Below, one piece after another: positions 54,910-62,214 of a DNA stretch of 62,214 nucleotides. Below the pieces are notes generated by a model. It saw nothing but the letters and a program-made list of their open reading frames with translations, did no database searches and was not told the DNA's origin. Location of the stretch: positions 1-62,214 of the forward strand of contig CANMBF010000012.1 of NCBI GenBank assembly GCA_947496065.1. The letters run 5' to 3'. This stretch comes from Bacteroidota bacterium. Lineage in GTDB: Bacteria > Bacteroidota > Bacteroidia > NS11-12g > UBA955. The translations under genes and the position numbers were made by a program. How positions within the stretch are numbered: the stretch's first letter is position 1; every line of letters begins with the position of its first letter.

Positions 54910-57069
54910 ATGCAAAAACATCCTTTACAAAACAACAACCTTTCTTTAAAAAATGCAACTTTGGTTTTAATAATTATGATTGCTTTAAAAGTCGCGAATG
55001 CTCAAAACAGTATTGTAGGTGATGGCTTTGGTGGTCGACTGTGGTACAAACCTTATAACTATACTGTAGGCGCTTATTCTGCATATACCATTTGTGGCGA
55101 CACGAATCAACTGTTTGGTTGGGGCGGCAATGAATACGGGCAATTGGGAGATGGCACCAATACTGGACATGCAACACCTACGCGGGTTATCGGCATGACG
55201 CACGTACTTTATTATTCAACTGGCTATTTAATGGGCGCAATCCGATACGACAAATCGGGTTGGGTATGGGGCCATTTAGCGGGCAATAAACCTGTTAAAG
55301 TATTAGATAAAGTTAAGTTCTTAGATGCCGGAATGGATGTTGTTACTTTCATAAAAACAGATGGCACCGTTTGGTCTGTTGGATCCAATCTAAATGGATC
55401 ATTTGGCAATAATGAAATAAACGAAAATAGCACTTTAATTCCACAACAAATGATTGGGATTAAAAATGCGGTGAGGGTTGCCAACTCTGGCTCTAACAAT
55501 ACAATTTTATTAGCAGATGGCACCGTGATGCAAGCCGGCCGAAATTTTTATTTTTCTACGACATTGACGCCTCAAAAAATCAAAGGTTTAGAAAACATCG
55601 TAGACATTAAAGCCAATCAAAGCAATGCTTTGGCCCTAGATAAATATGGCAATGTTTATGCTTGGGGCTCTGGCATGAATGGCTCAAATGGCAATGGTAC
55701 GATCAATGACAATAAGACACCGAAATTAATCAAAGGTTTACAAAACATTGTAGCGATTTCAGGTTGTAATGATGGCGACCATTTTTTGGCTTTAGATTCT
55801 AACCACAATTGCTACGCTTGGGGATTCAATGGCTATGGTCAAGGCGGCACCACAGAGTCTCGCCTTTACAAACCTAAATTAGTAGCGACAAATGTGAATG
55901 ATATCATGGCTGGCGAGCGTTTTTCTTATATCATTAAAACCGATGGCGAACTATATGCAAGTGGCATGTCTAAAGATGGTTCTATTTGGATGAATCTTCA
56001 AAATAAGATTCGTTTTCAATTCACCAAAATCAATCCAAGAATACCACCAATAGAATTGTGTGAACCGACAAGAAAAGAACCCTTTATTCTCAAACCATTG
56101 CTGATTAAAATTTGTCCGGGCGATTCATTTTCAATTGGCAAACACCATTATAAAATTGCTGGTCGATTTAATGATACTATTTTTAGTAATTATGGTTTAG
56201 ATACCATTATCACCACCCATTTAAGTTTTAATAAAGTATCTACACATTCTCAAATCATTTCTATTTGCGAGGGCGACTTTTATAGAGTTGCAAAGCATCG
56301 ATATTATCAAGCGGGTATTTATCAAGACACCTTTAAAAACGCCATTGGATGCGATTCCATTTTAACGACTGAAATTAAACACCTACCAGTATCACGCGTT
56401 ACACAAACTGCCGCTATTTGCGAGGGTGAGCAAATTACAATTGGAAGAAAAACGTATACACTGACTGGCATTTATCATGACACATTTAGTAATGTATTCG
56501 GTTGCGATTCAATTCTTACCATTGAGATTTTGGTCAATAAAAAACCTTTAGCAGAATTTGAATTTAGCACACCATTTATTGAAACCGGTGATACCTTTAG
56601 ATTATTGAATGCAAGTACAGGCGCCAATCAATTTGAGTGGCGGTTCGATTTTCCTTTTGCAGATAGTTCAACGGAGGTGTACCCTTTCTTTCACTACACA
56701 AAAAAAGGAACTAAAGCCATTCGTTTAATTGCCATCAATCGCCAAACGCATTGCAAAGACACTGCTATGAAAACGATCTCTATCAATGACAATGAAGCCA
56801 TTTTTATTCCCAACGCCTTCCATCCAGATGGCGATGGAGAGAATGATTATTTTAAACCCGTTACCAAAAGAGATAAAAATATAACCATGCGCATTTTTAA
56901 CAGATGGGGGCTTTTATTATTTGAAACGACCCATTATGAATTAGGGTGGGATGGACAATACAAGCATCAGAATTGCCCGCAAGATGTTTATGTTTATTCC
57001 ATCGAATGCAGAGATAGCCTTCAATTGAATGTCAAACATTTTTCGGGCACCCTTACATTGGTGAGGTAA
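54910..57069 (+). CDS. RCC1-repeat protein with type B T9SS (gliding-motility CHU_C) domain
   Basis: The 719-residue protein has an N-terminal signal (about 10-32), RCC1-type repeats over about residues 50-380 (GWGGNEYGQLGDGTN, AWGSGMNGSNGNGT), three repeats of about 50 residues (398, 450, 500: ICEGDFYRV, YQDTFKNAIGCDSIL), a PKD-like domain (545-610) and a C-terminal CHU_C/type B sorting domain (about 627-719: IFIPNAFHPDGDGENDYF, MRIFNRWGLLLFET). It should be a cell-surface, T9SS-exported beta-propeller. Divergent from the subtilase gene. Confidence 0.92.
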   Translation: MQKHPLQNNNLSLKNATLVLIIMIALKVANAQNSIVGDGFGGRLWYKPYNYTVGAYSAYTICGDTNQLFGWGGNEYGQLGDGTNTGHATPTRVIGMTHVLYYSTGYLMGAIRYDKSGWVWGHLAGNKPVKVLDKVKFLDAGMDVVTFIKTDGTVWSVGSNLNGSFGNNEINENSTLIPQQMIGIKNAVRVANSGSNNTILLADGTVMQAGRNFYFSTTLTPQKIKGLENIVDIKANQSNALALDKYGNVYAWGSGMNGSNGNGTINDNKTPKLIKGLQNIVAISGCNDGDHFLALDSNHNCYAWGFNGYGQGGTTESRLYKPKLVATNVNDIMAGERFSYIIKTDGELYASGMSKDGSIWMNLQNKIRFQFTKINPRIPPIELCEPTRKEPFILKPLLIKICPGDSFSIGKHHYKIAGRFNDTIFSNYGLDTIITTHLSFNKVSTHSQIISICEGDFYRVAKHRYYQAGIYQDTFKNAIGCDSILTTEIKHLPVSRVTQTAAICEGEQITIGRKTYTLTGIYHDTFSNVFGCDSILTIEILVNKKPLAEFEFSTPFIETGDTFRLLNASTGANQFEWRFDFPFADSSTEVYPFFHYTKKGTKAIRLIAINRQTHCKDTAMKTISINDNEAIFIPNAFHPDGDGENDYFKPVTKRDKNITMRIFNRWGLLLFETTHYELGWDGQYKHQNCPQDVYVYSIECRDSLQLNVKHFSGTLTLVR

Positions 57070-57161
57070 TCAATTGTTGAAGGATAATCGATTTCTTTTT
57101 TATAAAACTTGCCTTCGAATGAAATATTTTGATTTGATTTGCATCTATAAAAAGAGGACAA

Positions 57162-57986
57162 ATGACAGACTTACAAAATTTACAAACCATCATAGAAAAA
57201 GCTTGGGACAATCGCGAATTGGTGAAAGAAGCGGAGACTCAAAAAGCTATCAAATCCTTAATTGAAAGTTTGGATAAAGGTCAGATTCGTGTTGCCGAGC
57301 CAACAGCCGATGGATGGAAGGTGAATGAATGGGTGAAAAAAGGTGTGATTTTGTATTTCCCTATTCAAACCATGGAAACGCATATAATGGGTCCTTACGA
57401 AATTCATGACAAGATTCCTTTGAAAAGCGATTTATCTGGTCAAGGTGTTAGAGCCGTAATGGGTTCGGTAGCGCGTTATGGTGCCTTTATCAATAAGGGT
57501 GTTATTTTAATGCCAAGCTTTGTGAACATAGGTGCTTTTGTAGACAGCGGCACCATGGTGGATACCTGGGCGACTGTAGGTAGTTGCGCGCAAATTGGCA
57601 AGAATGTCCATTTAAGTGGCGGGGTTGGTATTGGAGGTGTTTTAGAACCGGTGCAAGCCGCTCCAGTAATTATAGAAGACGATTGCTTTATAGGATCGCG
57701 TTGTATTGTGGTAGAAGGTGCGCATATCGGAAAAGAAGCTGTTTTAGGCGCTGGTGTTACCATTACCCAATCTACAAAAATTATCGATGTAACAGGACCA
57801 GAACCTATTACCTATAAAGGGCATGTACCTGAAAGAAGTGTAGTGATACCTGGTAGTTATGAAAAAGATTTTCCTGCGGGCAAATACCATGTGCCATGCG
57901 CCATTATTATTGGTAAAAGAAAACCGAGTACCGATCTTAAAACATCATTGAACGATGCTTTGAGAGAGCACAATGTTGCAGTATAA
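57162..57986 (+). CDS. dapD: 2,3,4,5-tetrahydropyridine-2,6-dicarboxylate N-succinyltransferase
   Basis: The 274-residue protein has the left-handed beta-helix hexapeptide repeats (GAFVDSGTMVDTWATVGSCA, VHLSGGVGIGGVLEPVQAA) and an N-terminal domain matching DapD. It succinylates tetrahydrodipicolinate in lysine and diaminopimelate synthesis, feeding peptidoglycan. The C-terminal GKRKPSTDLKTSLNDALREH is conserved. It is 7 bp before a glycosyltransferase gene and may be co-transcribed. Confidence 0.96.
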   Translation: MTDLQNLQTIIEKAWDNRELVKEAETQKAIKSLIESLDKGQIRVAEPTADGWKVNEWVKKGVILYFPIQTMETHIMGPYEIHDKIPLKSDLSGQGVRAVMGSVARYGAFINKGVILMPSFVNIGAFVDSGTMVDTWATVGSCAQIGKNVHLSGGVGIGGVLEPVQAAPVIIEDDCFIGSRCIVVEGAHIGKEAVLGAGVTITQSTKIIDVTGPEPITYKGHVPERSVVIPGSYEKDFPAGKYHVPCAIIIGKRKPSTDLKTSLNDALREHNVAV

Positions 57987-57993
57987 AAATTGA

Positions 57994-59073
57994 ATGAAAA
58001 TAGGATTTGATGCAAAACGGTATTTTCACAACAATACAGGCTTAGGCAACTACAGCCGTGTATTGGTGAACGCGCTTTGCAAAGATTTTCCTGCGCACGC
58101 CTATTATTTATTTGACAAGCGACCGAACGTCTACAATCATCCAGAAAATGCACACATTGTAAAACCAAGTGGCAGTGGTTTTTTGTGGAGAGAGAAGGGT
58201 ATTGTTAAAGACATTACCGCGACTGGTCTTGATGTATTTCATGGACTAAGCAATGAATTGCCATTCGGCCATTATCCGAGTTCTCTCAAAAAAATTGTGA
58301 CCTTACACGATGTCATTTTCAAACCTTTTCTGGGGCATTACAAATGGCTTGACCGCACCATTTACGATATTAAAACCAGGCATGCTGTTAAAATTGCCGA
58401 TACCATTATTGCTACCAGTCAGGCCACAGCCAATGACTTAATAAAGTATTACAACGCTGATGCCAAAAGGATAGCAGTTGTTTACCAATCGTGCGGACCA
58501 TTGCACCAGTTGCACTACCCTACTGATGCGGTTGAAGACTTTAAAACAACCAAAGGTTTAAATGAACCTTACTTGCTTTATGTGAGCAGTTTTCAAACGC
58601 GCAAAAACCATTTGCCCTTGATAAAAGCATTCTCAGCATTAAAAAATAAAAACATACAATTGGTTTTAGCAGGCCGAAAAGGTGAAACCTATGACGTTTG
58701 TGTTGCCTTAATAAAAAGTTTAGGCATTGAAAAACTAGTCAACTTAGTTGACGATATTTCGGCAGAAGAATTGCCATTGTTATACAGAGGAGCGCAAGGT
58801 TTTGTATATCCAAGTATGATAGAAGGTTTTGGTATTCCATTGATAGAAGCGACTTATGCCGGCTTACCCATGGCGGTGAACAACATAGCGGTGTTTAAAG
58901 AGATGGCACCTGAGGGCACTTTGTATTTCGACACGAACAATGAAGCGAGCATTGTATATGCGTTGCAACAATTGTTGGAAAGAGGCCAAGACAAGATCGA
59001 TTACAAACAACATTTGGGGCGGTTTGATGAGGGTGGTATCTCTAGACGCGTGGTGGAAATATACAAGGGGTAA
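57994..59073 (+). CDS. Glycosyltransferase family 4 (GT-B)
   Basis: The 359-residue protein has N-terminal GFDAKRYFHNNTGLGNYSR, a central TLHDVIF, and the donor-site motif YPSMIEGFGIPLIEA, all GT4 (Glycos_transf_1) features. It transfers a sugar from a nucleotide donor to an unknown acceptor, at the inner face of the membrane or in the cytoplasm. It is directly after dapD, with no polysaccharide cluster nearby. Its gene ends 22 bp before element E2. Confidence 0.9.
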   Translation: MKIGFDAKRYFHNNTGLGNYSRVLVNALCKDFPAHAYYLFDKRPNVYNHPENAHIVKPSGSGFLWREKGIVKDITATGLDVFHGLSNELPFGHYPSSLKKIVTLHDVIFKPFLGHYKWLDRTIYDIKTRHAVKIADTIIATSQATANDLIKYYNADAKRIAVVYQSCGPLHQLHYPTDAVEDFKTTKGLNEPYLLYVSSFQTRKNHLPLIKAFSALKNKNIQLVLAGRKGETYDVCVALIKSLGIEKLVNLVDDISAEELPLLYRGAQGFVYPSMIEGFGIPLIEATYAGLPMAVNNIAVFKEMAPEGTLYFDTNNEASIVYALQQLLERGQDKIDYKQHLGRFDEGGISRRVVEIYKG

Positions 59074-59095
59074 CTGACGACCATAGGGGGTGATT

Positions 59096-59700
59096 TTACC
59101 ACATAAGTGTGATAAGTTATGTCTATTGATTTGTGTTTCTAGATGTGATTTTTGGGTTGTTTAGAAACTTTGATTTTTGCTCAAAGTTTTTTAAGTCAAC
59201 ATAAGTTTTTTTTACTTCGTAAAAAAATTGGAAGGAACCATAAGCATCACAATCCCTTTTTACAATGTGAAAAATCGCTTATATTGATTTAAGAATAAAT
59301 TTCTTTTAGCATCAATGCTGCCTTGCAATTATTTAAGGGGAGATTTTCTTATTTTTAAAAAGAGGGTTAGCTCCATTTGTTGAACGCCCTTTTTTTGCAT
59401 AGAAATAAAATCTATATGATGATTTTTAAATAATAAATGTAGACTCCTTTTATTTAATTAAGTGGTTGTGGTCGAATTTCTGTTTTATTATCGTAAGCCA
59501 CAATATTCAAGGCAACCCATTTTTTACAAAGTAAAAAATCGCTTATGTGTACTTCAAAAAAAGTTATGAGAAATGTAATAGCCATAGCATAACCTAAAAC
59601 TATTATTAGTATTATGAATTCCTAAAAAAAAACTTATCATACTTATTTTGATAAGTAAATTTTTTATCAATTGAATCAAAGCAGCTTCGCTGTGTGGTAA
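59096..59700. mobile_element. Palindromic element E2, gene-less copy
   Basis: It is bounded by TTACCACA (59096-59103) and TGTGGTAA (59693-59700). Outer arms are TAAGTGTGATAAGTT (59104-59118) and its complement with one mismatch (59631-59645); inner arms are at 59193-59227 and 59520-59554, matching 29 of 35 bases. A further partial inner arm is at about 59257-59291, suggesting nesting or an internal rearrangement. The interior has no frame of note and no GxxExxY remnant. It fills almost all of the 642-bp gap between two convergent genes. Confidence 0.6.
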
Positions 59701-59715
59701 AAAAAGCGTTTTTGT

Positions 59716-61137
59716 TTACAACTCAAACGACTGGCCTTCCATTGGCATTTCTACTGTTGGTAGATTTAGGAGGTCTTTGAATTTGGCCATGCTGCTTTCA
59801 TCGCCGTGAACCAAAAAGATTTTCTTCAAACTTTTGTAGTTCACCGATTCGAAATAACGCATTAAACCATTCTGATCGGGGTGTGCACTAAACGCATCCG
59901 TACGAGCGATCTTGGCATAGACTTGGCGTTCGCGTTTGTTAATGTTTACGGTAGGGCGACCGATTAACAACTCAGCACCTAAGGTGCCTGGGGCACAAAA
60001 ACCTGCAATTAATATGGTACTATAGGGGTTGCTAATATTGTTTCTTACATGCTCTTGAATTCTTCCACCTTCGACCATACCAGCGGCCGAAATAATCACA
60101 CATGGCTCGGGCGACATACTGATGAATTCACTCTCTTTGCTGTCTTCGATAGTGGTTAATTGGGGGAAGGCAAATAAATGTCCGTGTTGTTTATAAAATG
60201 CTTGTGCCTCATCATTCAAACTACTTAAATGCAGGTCGTATAATTTAGTGGTACGAATGGCTAAAGGACTATCAGAATAAATTTTTATGTTAGGCAATAA
60301 GCCTTTGACTTGCAATTGGTGCAAGGCAAAGATAATGGCTTGAGTTCTACCTACACTAAAGGCAGGTATCACCAATTTACCATTGAATTTAACACAGGTA
60401 TTGTTAACGTATTCGAGTAACAGAGATTCGGCCTCGGCCACATCAGTATGCAAGCGACCACCATAGGTACTCTCGCTCACCAAATATTGAATATCGGGCA
60501 TGGGCTGCGGGTCTTTTACTAACTTAGAATTGTAATTCCCTAGGTCGCCAGTAAAGCCAATGATTTTTTGTTCACCATTTTCTGTTAACGTCATCTTTAC
60601 AGATGCTGCCCCTAAAATATGACCTGCTTCGAAAAACTCTATGGTTAATTGTTCATTGATGACCAATGGCTTTTTAAAGGCAATACCAACCATGGCATCG
60701 CATACCATTTCGACATGCTTGCGGTTGTATAAAGTAACTGCTTCGCGCTGACCTTCGGCTCTGGAGAACTTGGCTTGCTTGCCTTTTTTTCTGCGTACGC
60801 CACTGCGTTTATTGCTTTCAATTTGTTGCACATTCAAAGAATCGAGCAATAAATTTTTGGTTAATTCAACACTGGCATCGGTACATAAAATTTGACCGTT
60901 ATAACCTTGTTTTAAAAGGTTGGGTAAATTCCCTGAATGGTCGATGTGGGCATGGGTAAGGATTACTAGATCTAAACTTTCAGGTAAGAAAGGAAAGTTT
61001 CGGTTATCATCATCGAAGGTTTTTTTATTCTCATAATTCAACCCGCAATCTATTAATATATTAAATCCATTGGCCAAGGTTAGCAGATGCATACTCCCCG
61101 TGACCTGTCTCGCTGCACCCCAAAAAGTTACTTTCAT
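59716..61137 (-). CDS. MBL-fold beta-CASP RNA-processing-type hydrolase
   Basis: The 473-residue protein has the metal site LTHAHIDHSG (H62, H64, D66, H67), EAGHILGAASVKM, FTGDLG, the beta-CASP domain (KIYSDSPLAIRTTKLY) and the RMMBL-like C-terminus (DAFSAHPDQNGLMRYFES, LVHGDESSMAKF). This is the CPSF/YSH1-like family of bacterial beta-CASP nucleases, which probably cleave RNA. An RNase J role is not shown: RNase J has a longer C-terminus. A TAnnTTTG box lies upstream (61162-61169). Confidence 0.9.
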   Translation of the reverse strand: MKVTFWGAARQVTGSMHLLTLANGFNILIDCGLNYENKKTFDDDNRNFPFLPESLDLVILTHAHIDHSGNLPNLLKQGYNGQILCTDASVELTKNLLLDSLNVQQIESNKRSGVRRKKGKQAKFSRAEGQREAVTLYNRKHVEMVCDAMVGIAFKKPLVINEQLTIEFFEAGHILGAASVKMTLTENGEQKIIGFTGDLGNYNSKLVKDPQPMPDIQYLVSESTYGGRLHTDVAEAESLLLEYVNNTCVKFNGKLVIPAFSVGRTQAIIFALHQLQVKGLLPNIKIYSDSPLAIRTTKLYDLHLSSLNDEAQAFYKQHGHLFAFPQLTTIEDSKESEFISMSPEPCVIISAAGMVEGGRIQEHVRNNISNPYSTILIAGFCAPGTLGAELLIGRPTVNINKRERQVYAKIARTDAFSAHPDQNGLMRYFESVNYKSLKKIFLVHGDESSMAKFKDLLNLPTVEMPMEGQSFEL

Positions 61138-61220
61138 TTAATTCAACAATTTTTTATAATTCAAAAATACTATAAATGTCAGAACAACGTTTAAAGGTTA
61201 TCAGTCCATCTTAATTATTT

Positions 61221-61725
61221 ATGCAGACAAAGGTATTAATTCGCACGGATTCATTTATTGAACATTATCAACATTGGCTTAAAATGAATGTCAACGAGGT
61301 ACTTGAAATAATGAGCGGGAGTTATGCCAATGAAGTATTTGGTAAAGGTTCAGACGATTTTGATTACAAAAAAAACGCAGACACCACTGTTATCAAATGG
61401 AAACCTAGTATATTAAACAAACTAGAAATGGGTTTTTTTAATGGACTATTTTCAAATCAAATTGTGTCAACATGGTTACACCCTATCGCTGAGTGATGAG
61501 CGACAAGAGTTGTTTGATAGTGGCCTTAGACTGACGATTCACCGCCATTTTTTGAAACCCATCAAAACAAAAATACACCTCAATAGCGAATGTTATAACT
61601 TCGGCAATCTTATTATTGAACACCAATTCAACCAAAAAAATAATGCCTTTTCTATGACTGTTCACCGGCAAGCTTCCAGTGAACTGTCCTCTGTAGAAAA
61701 ACTTATGGAGTTTATACTTGGATAA
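61221..61725 (+). pseudogene. Frameshifted gene of unknown function
   Basis: Two frames (61221-61496, 91 aa, and 61441-61725, 94 aa) overlap by 56 bp and join into one protein of about 167 residues if one T is lost from the T7 run at 61433-61439. The joined product reads MQTKVLIRTDSFIEHYQHW at the start and ends EKLMEFILG; I know no family. Alternatively these are two small genes. The same T7-frameshift pattern occurs at 971-1340. Confidence 0.45.
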
Positions 61726-61808
61726 AAGTCAATTTTCGACAAAAAAATGGTGGTAAAATTTGCGTTTTTCGGATTTTCATTATACTTGTTAATCAAGATT
61801 TCAATATT

Positions 61809-62092
61809 ATGAAAAAAAAGTTTTCAAATCGCCTTAGGCTTCCTCTCTTTTTTATTCGTAACGAATACTTCTACGCTAAATGCACAAGCCTTTAAAAAAG
61901 GTTGTTTATTGTTAAGCATTTCTGAAGGCAATAATGCTGCAAACTAAAGCACAACTAACCACTCAGCCAATCAAAACACATAAGAAACAAAGGCGCTTCG
62001 GCCTTCTATGGCTCTGACATGGATGGTATTCGCGACATATTGTTTATTGAGTTTTGGTTGAGTTTTAGGTTTTTTAAAGCCTCTCCCTGTCT
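61809..62092 (+). pseudogene. Decayed outer-membrane beta-barrel-like gene
   Basis: ATG 61809 starts MKKK and, after a +1 shift near 61826, reads IALGFLSFLFVTNTS then TLNAQAFKKG, a typical signal peptide ending in AQA. The next stretch (CLLLSISEGNNAAN) meets a stop, and further frame changes follow, with FYGSDMDGIRDILFIEFW in another frame. It looks like the N-terminus of a Bacteroidota outer-membrane barrel protein, cut short by the IS at 62093. Confidence 0.45.
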
Positions 62093-62214
62093 TGTCCTAA
62101 AATAGGTTTACACAAAAAAGTGTAAATATGAACAAAATTATAATACCCAAATCGGTCAGATATTTTACTGACGAAGACAAGCATGAAGTTATTAAGGACT
62201 ATTTATCCAGTGGT
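62093..62214 (+). mobile_element. Left end of an insertion sequence, cut by the window
   Basis: TGTCCTAAAATAGG (62093-62106) resembles the outer end of IS3-type elements, and TTTACAC (62107-62113)/GTGTAAA (62120-62126) form a hairpin just before the transposase-like start. The right end lies outside the window, so element identity is tentative. Confidence 0.5.
62128..62214 (+). CDS. Transposase-like protein, 5' end only
   Basis: A frame begins at ATG 62128 and runs to the window edge (29 codons), reading MNKIIIPKSVRYFTDEDKHEV then IKDYLSSG. The beginning resembles helix-turn-helix OrfA transposase starts (FTDE.KH..I). It lies 22 bp after the hairpin of a putative IS end. The family is uncertain with so little sequence. 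Confidence 0.5.
   Translation, partial: MNKIIIPKSVRYFTDEDKHEVIKDYLSSG

Noticed and set aside
59096-59700. Search for a hidden tRNA or small protein gene in E2
   Set aside because: No cloverleaf pattern and no frame of length; the palindromic arms explain the structure.

Overview
The window is an AT-rich chromosomal segment of a member of the Bacteroidota, most likely a Chitinophagia/Sphingobacteriia-like lineage; the genus cannot be fixed from this sequence. The evidence is the secreted proteins with type 9 secretion (T9SS) type A and type B C-terminal sorting domains, promoters of the Bacteroidota form TTTG-N19-TAnnTTTG, the near absence of Shine-Dalgarno sites, and families typical of the phylum (DUF4159, DUF4296, DPP IV peptidases, GxxExxY).

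Layout. 1-1340: end of an unknown gene, a lysozyme-like gene and a small membrane-protein gene that looks frameshifted. 1396-6203: Tex, a DUF255 thioredoxin-domain protein, then a GxxExxY nuclease-like gene inside a palindromic element (5587-6438). 6533-11890: a peptide-use cluster of one exported DPP IV-type peptidase and two POT-family peptide transporters. 12010-15291: two secreted-protein genes bracketed by a 56-aa gene and its stop-interrupted paralogue. 15578-22236: transaldolase, a secreted unknown, thiolase, lpxB, a 205-bp tandem repeat, a THUMP RNA methyltransferase and a SIMPL protein. 22335-39306 (minus strand): one uninterrupted str-S10-spc-alpha ribosomal cluster from rpsL to rplQ, with a textbook promoter before rpsL and a second before infA; tuf and map are not in it. 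39455-47096: LTA-synthase-like sulfatase, a metallophosphoesterase, a TlpA-like thioredoxin, fmt, DUF4159, lipid kinase, SUI1, a PLP-homeostasis protein with an internal 38-residue duplication, and a DUF4296 lipoprotein. 47100-57069: a second DPP IV peptidase and large T9SS cargo proteins (subtilase, RCC1-repeat protein). 57162-61137: dapD, a glycosyltransferase, a gene-less sibling of the palindromic element, and a beta-CASP metallo-beta-lactamase protein. 61221-62214: a frameshifted gene, a decayed outer-membrane-protein gene, and the start of an insertion sequence cut by the window edge.

The most unusual signal is a dispersed palindromic element. Two full copies (5587-6438 and 59096-59700) share nested outer and inner inverted arms. 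One carries a PD-(D/E)XK-like GxxExxY gene and the other has no gene. The end sequence (TGTGGTAA preceded by a short hairpin) recurs alone inside both units of the 205-bp tandem repeat near 20 kb. In each full copy the two arms match each other better than they match the other copy. Other leads are the 114-bp in-frame duplication in the YggS-family gene, a 16-bp divergent gap made only of two opposed -7 promoter boxes, and the small gene/pseudogene pair around 12-15 kb.
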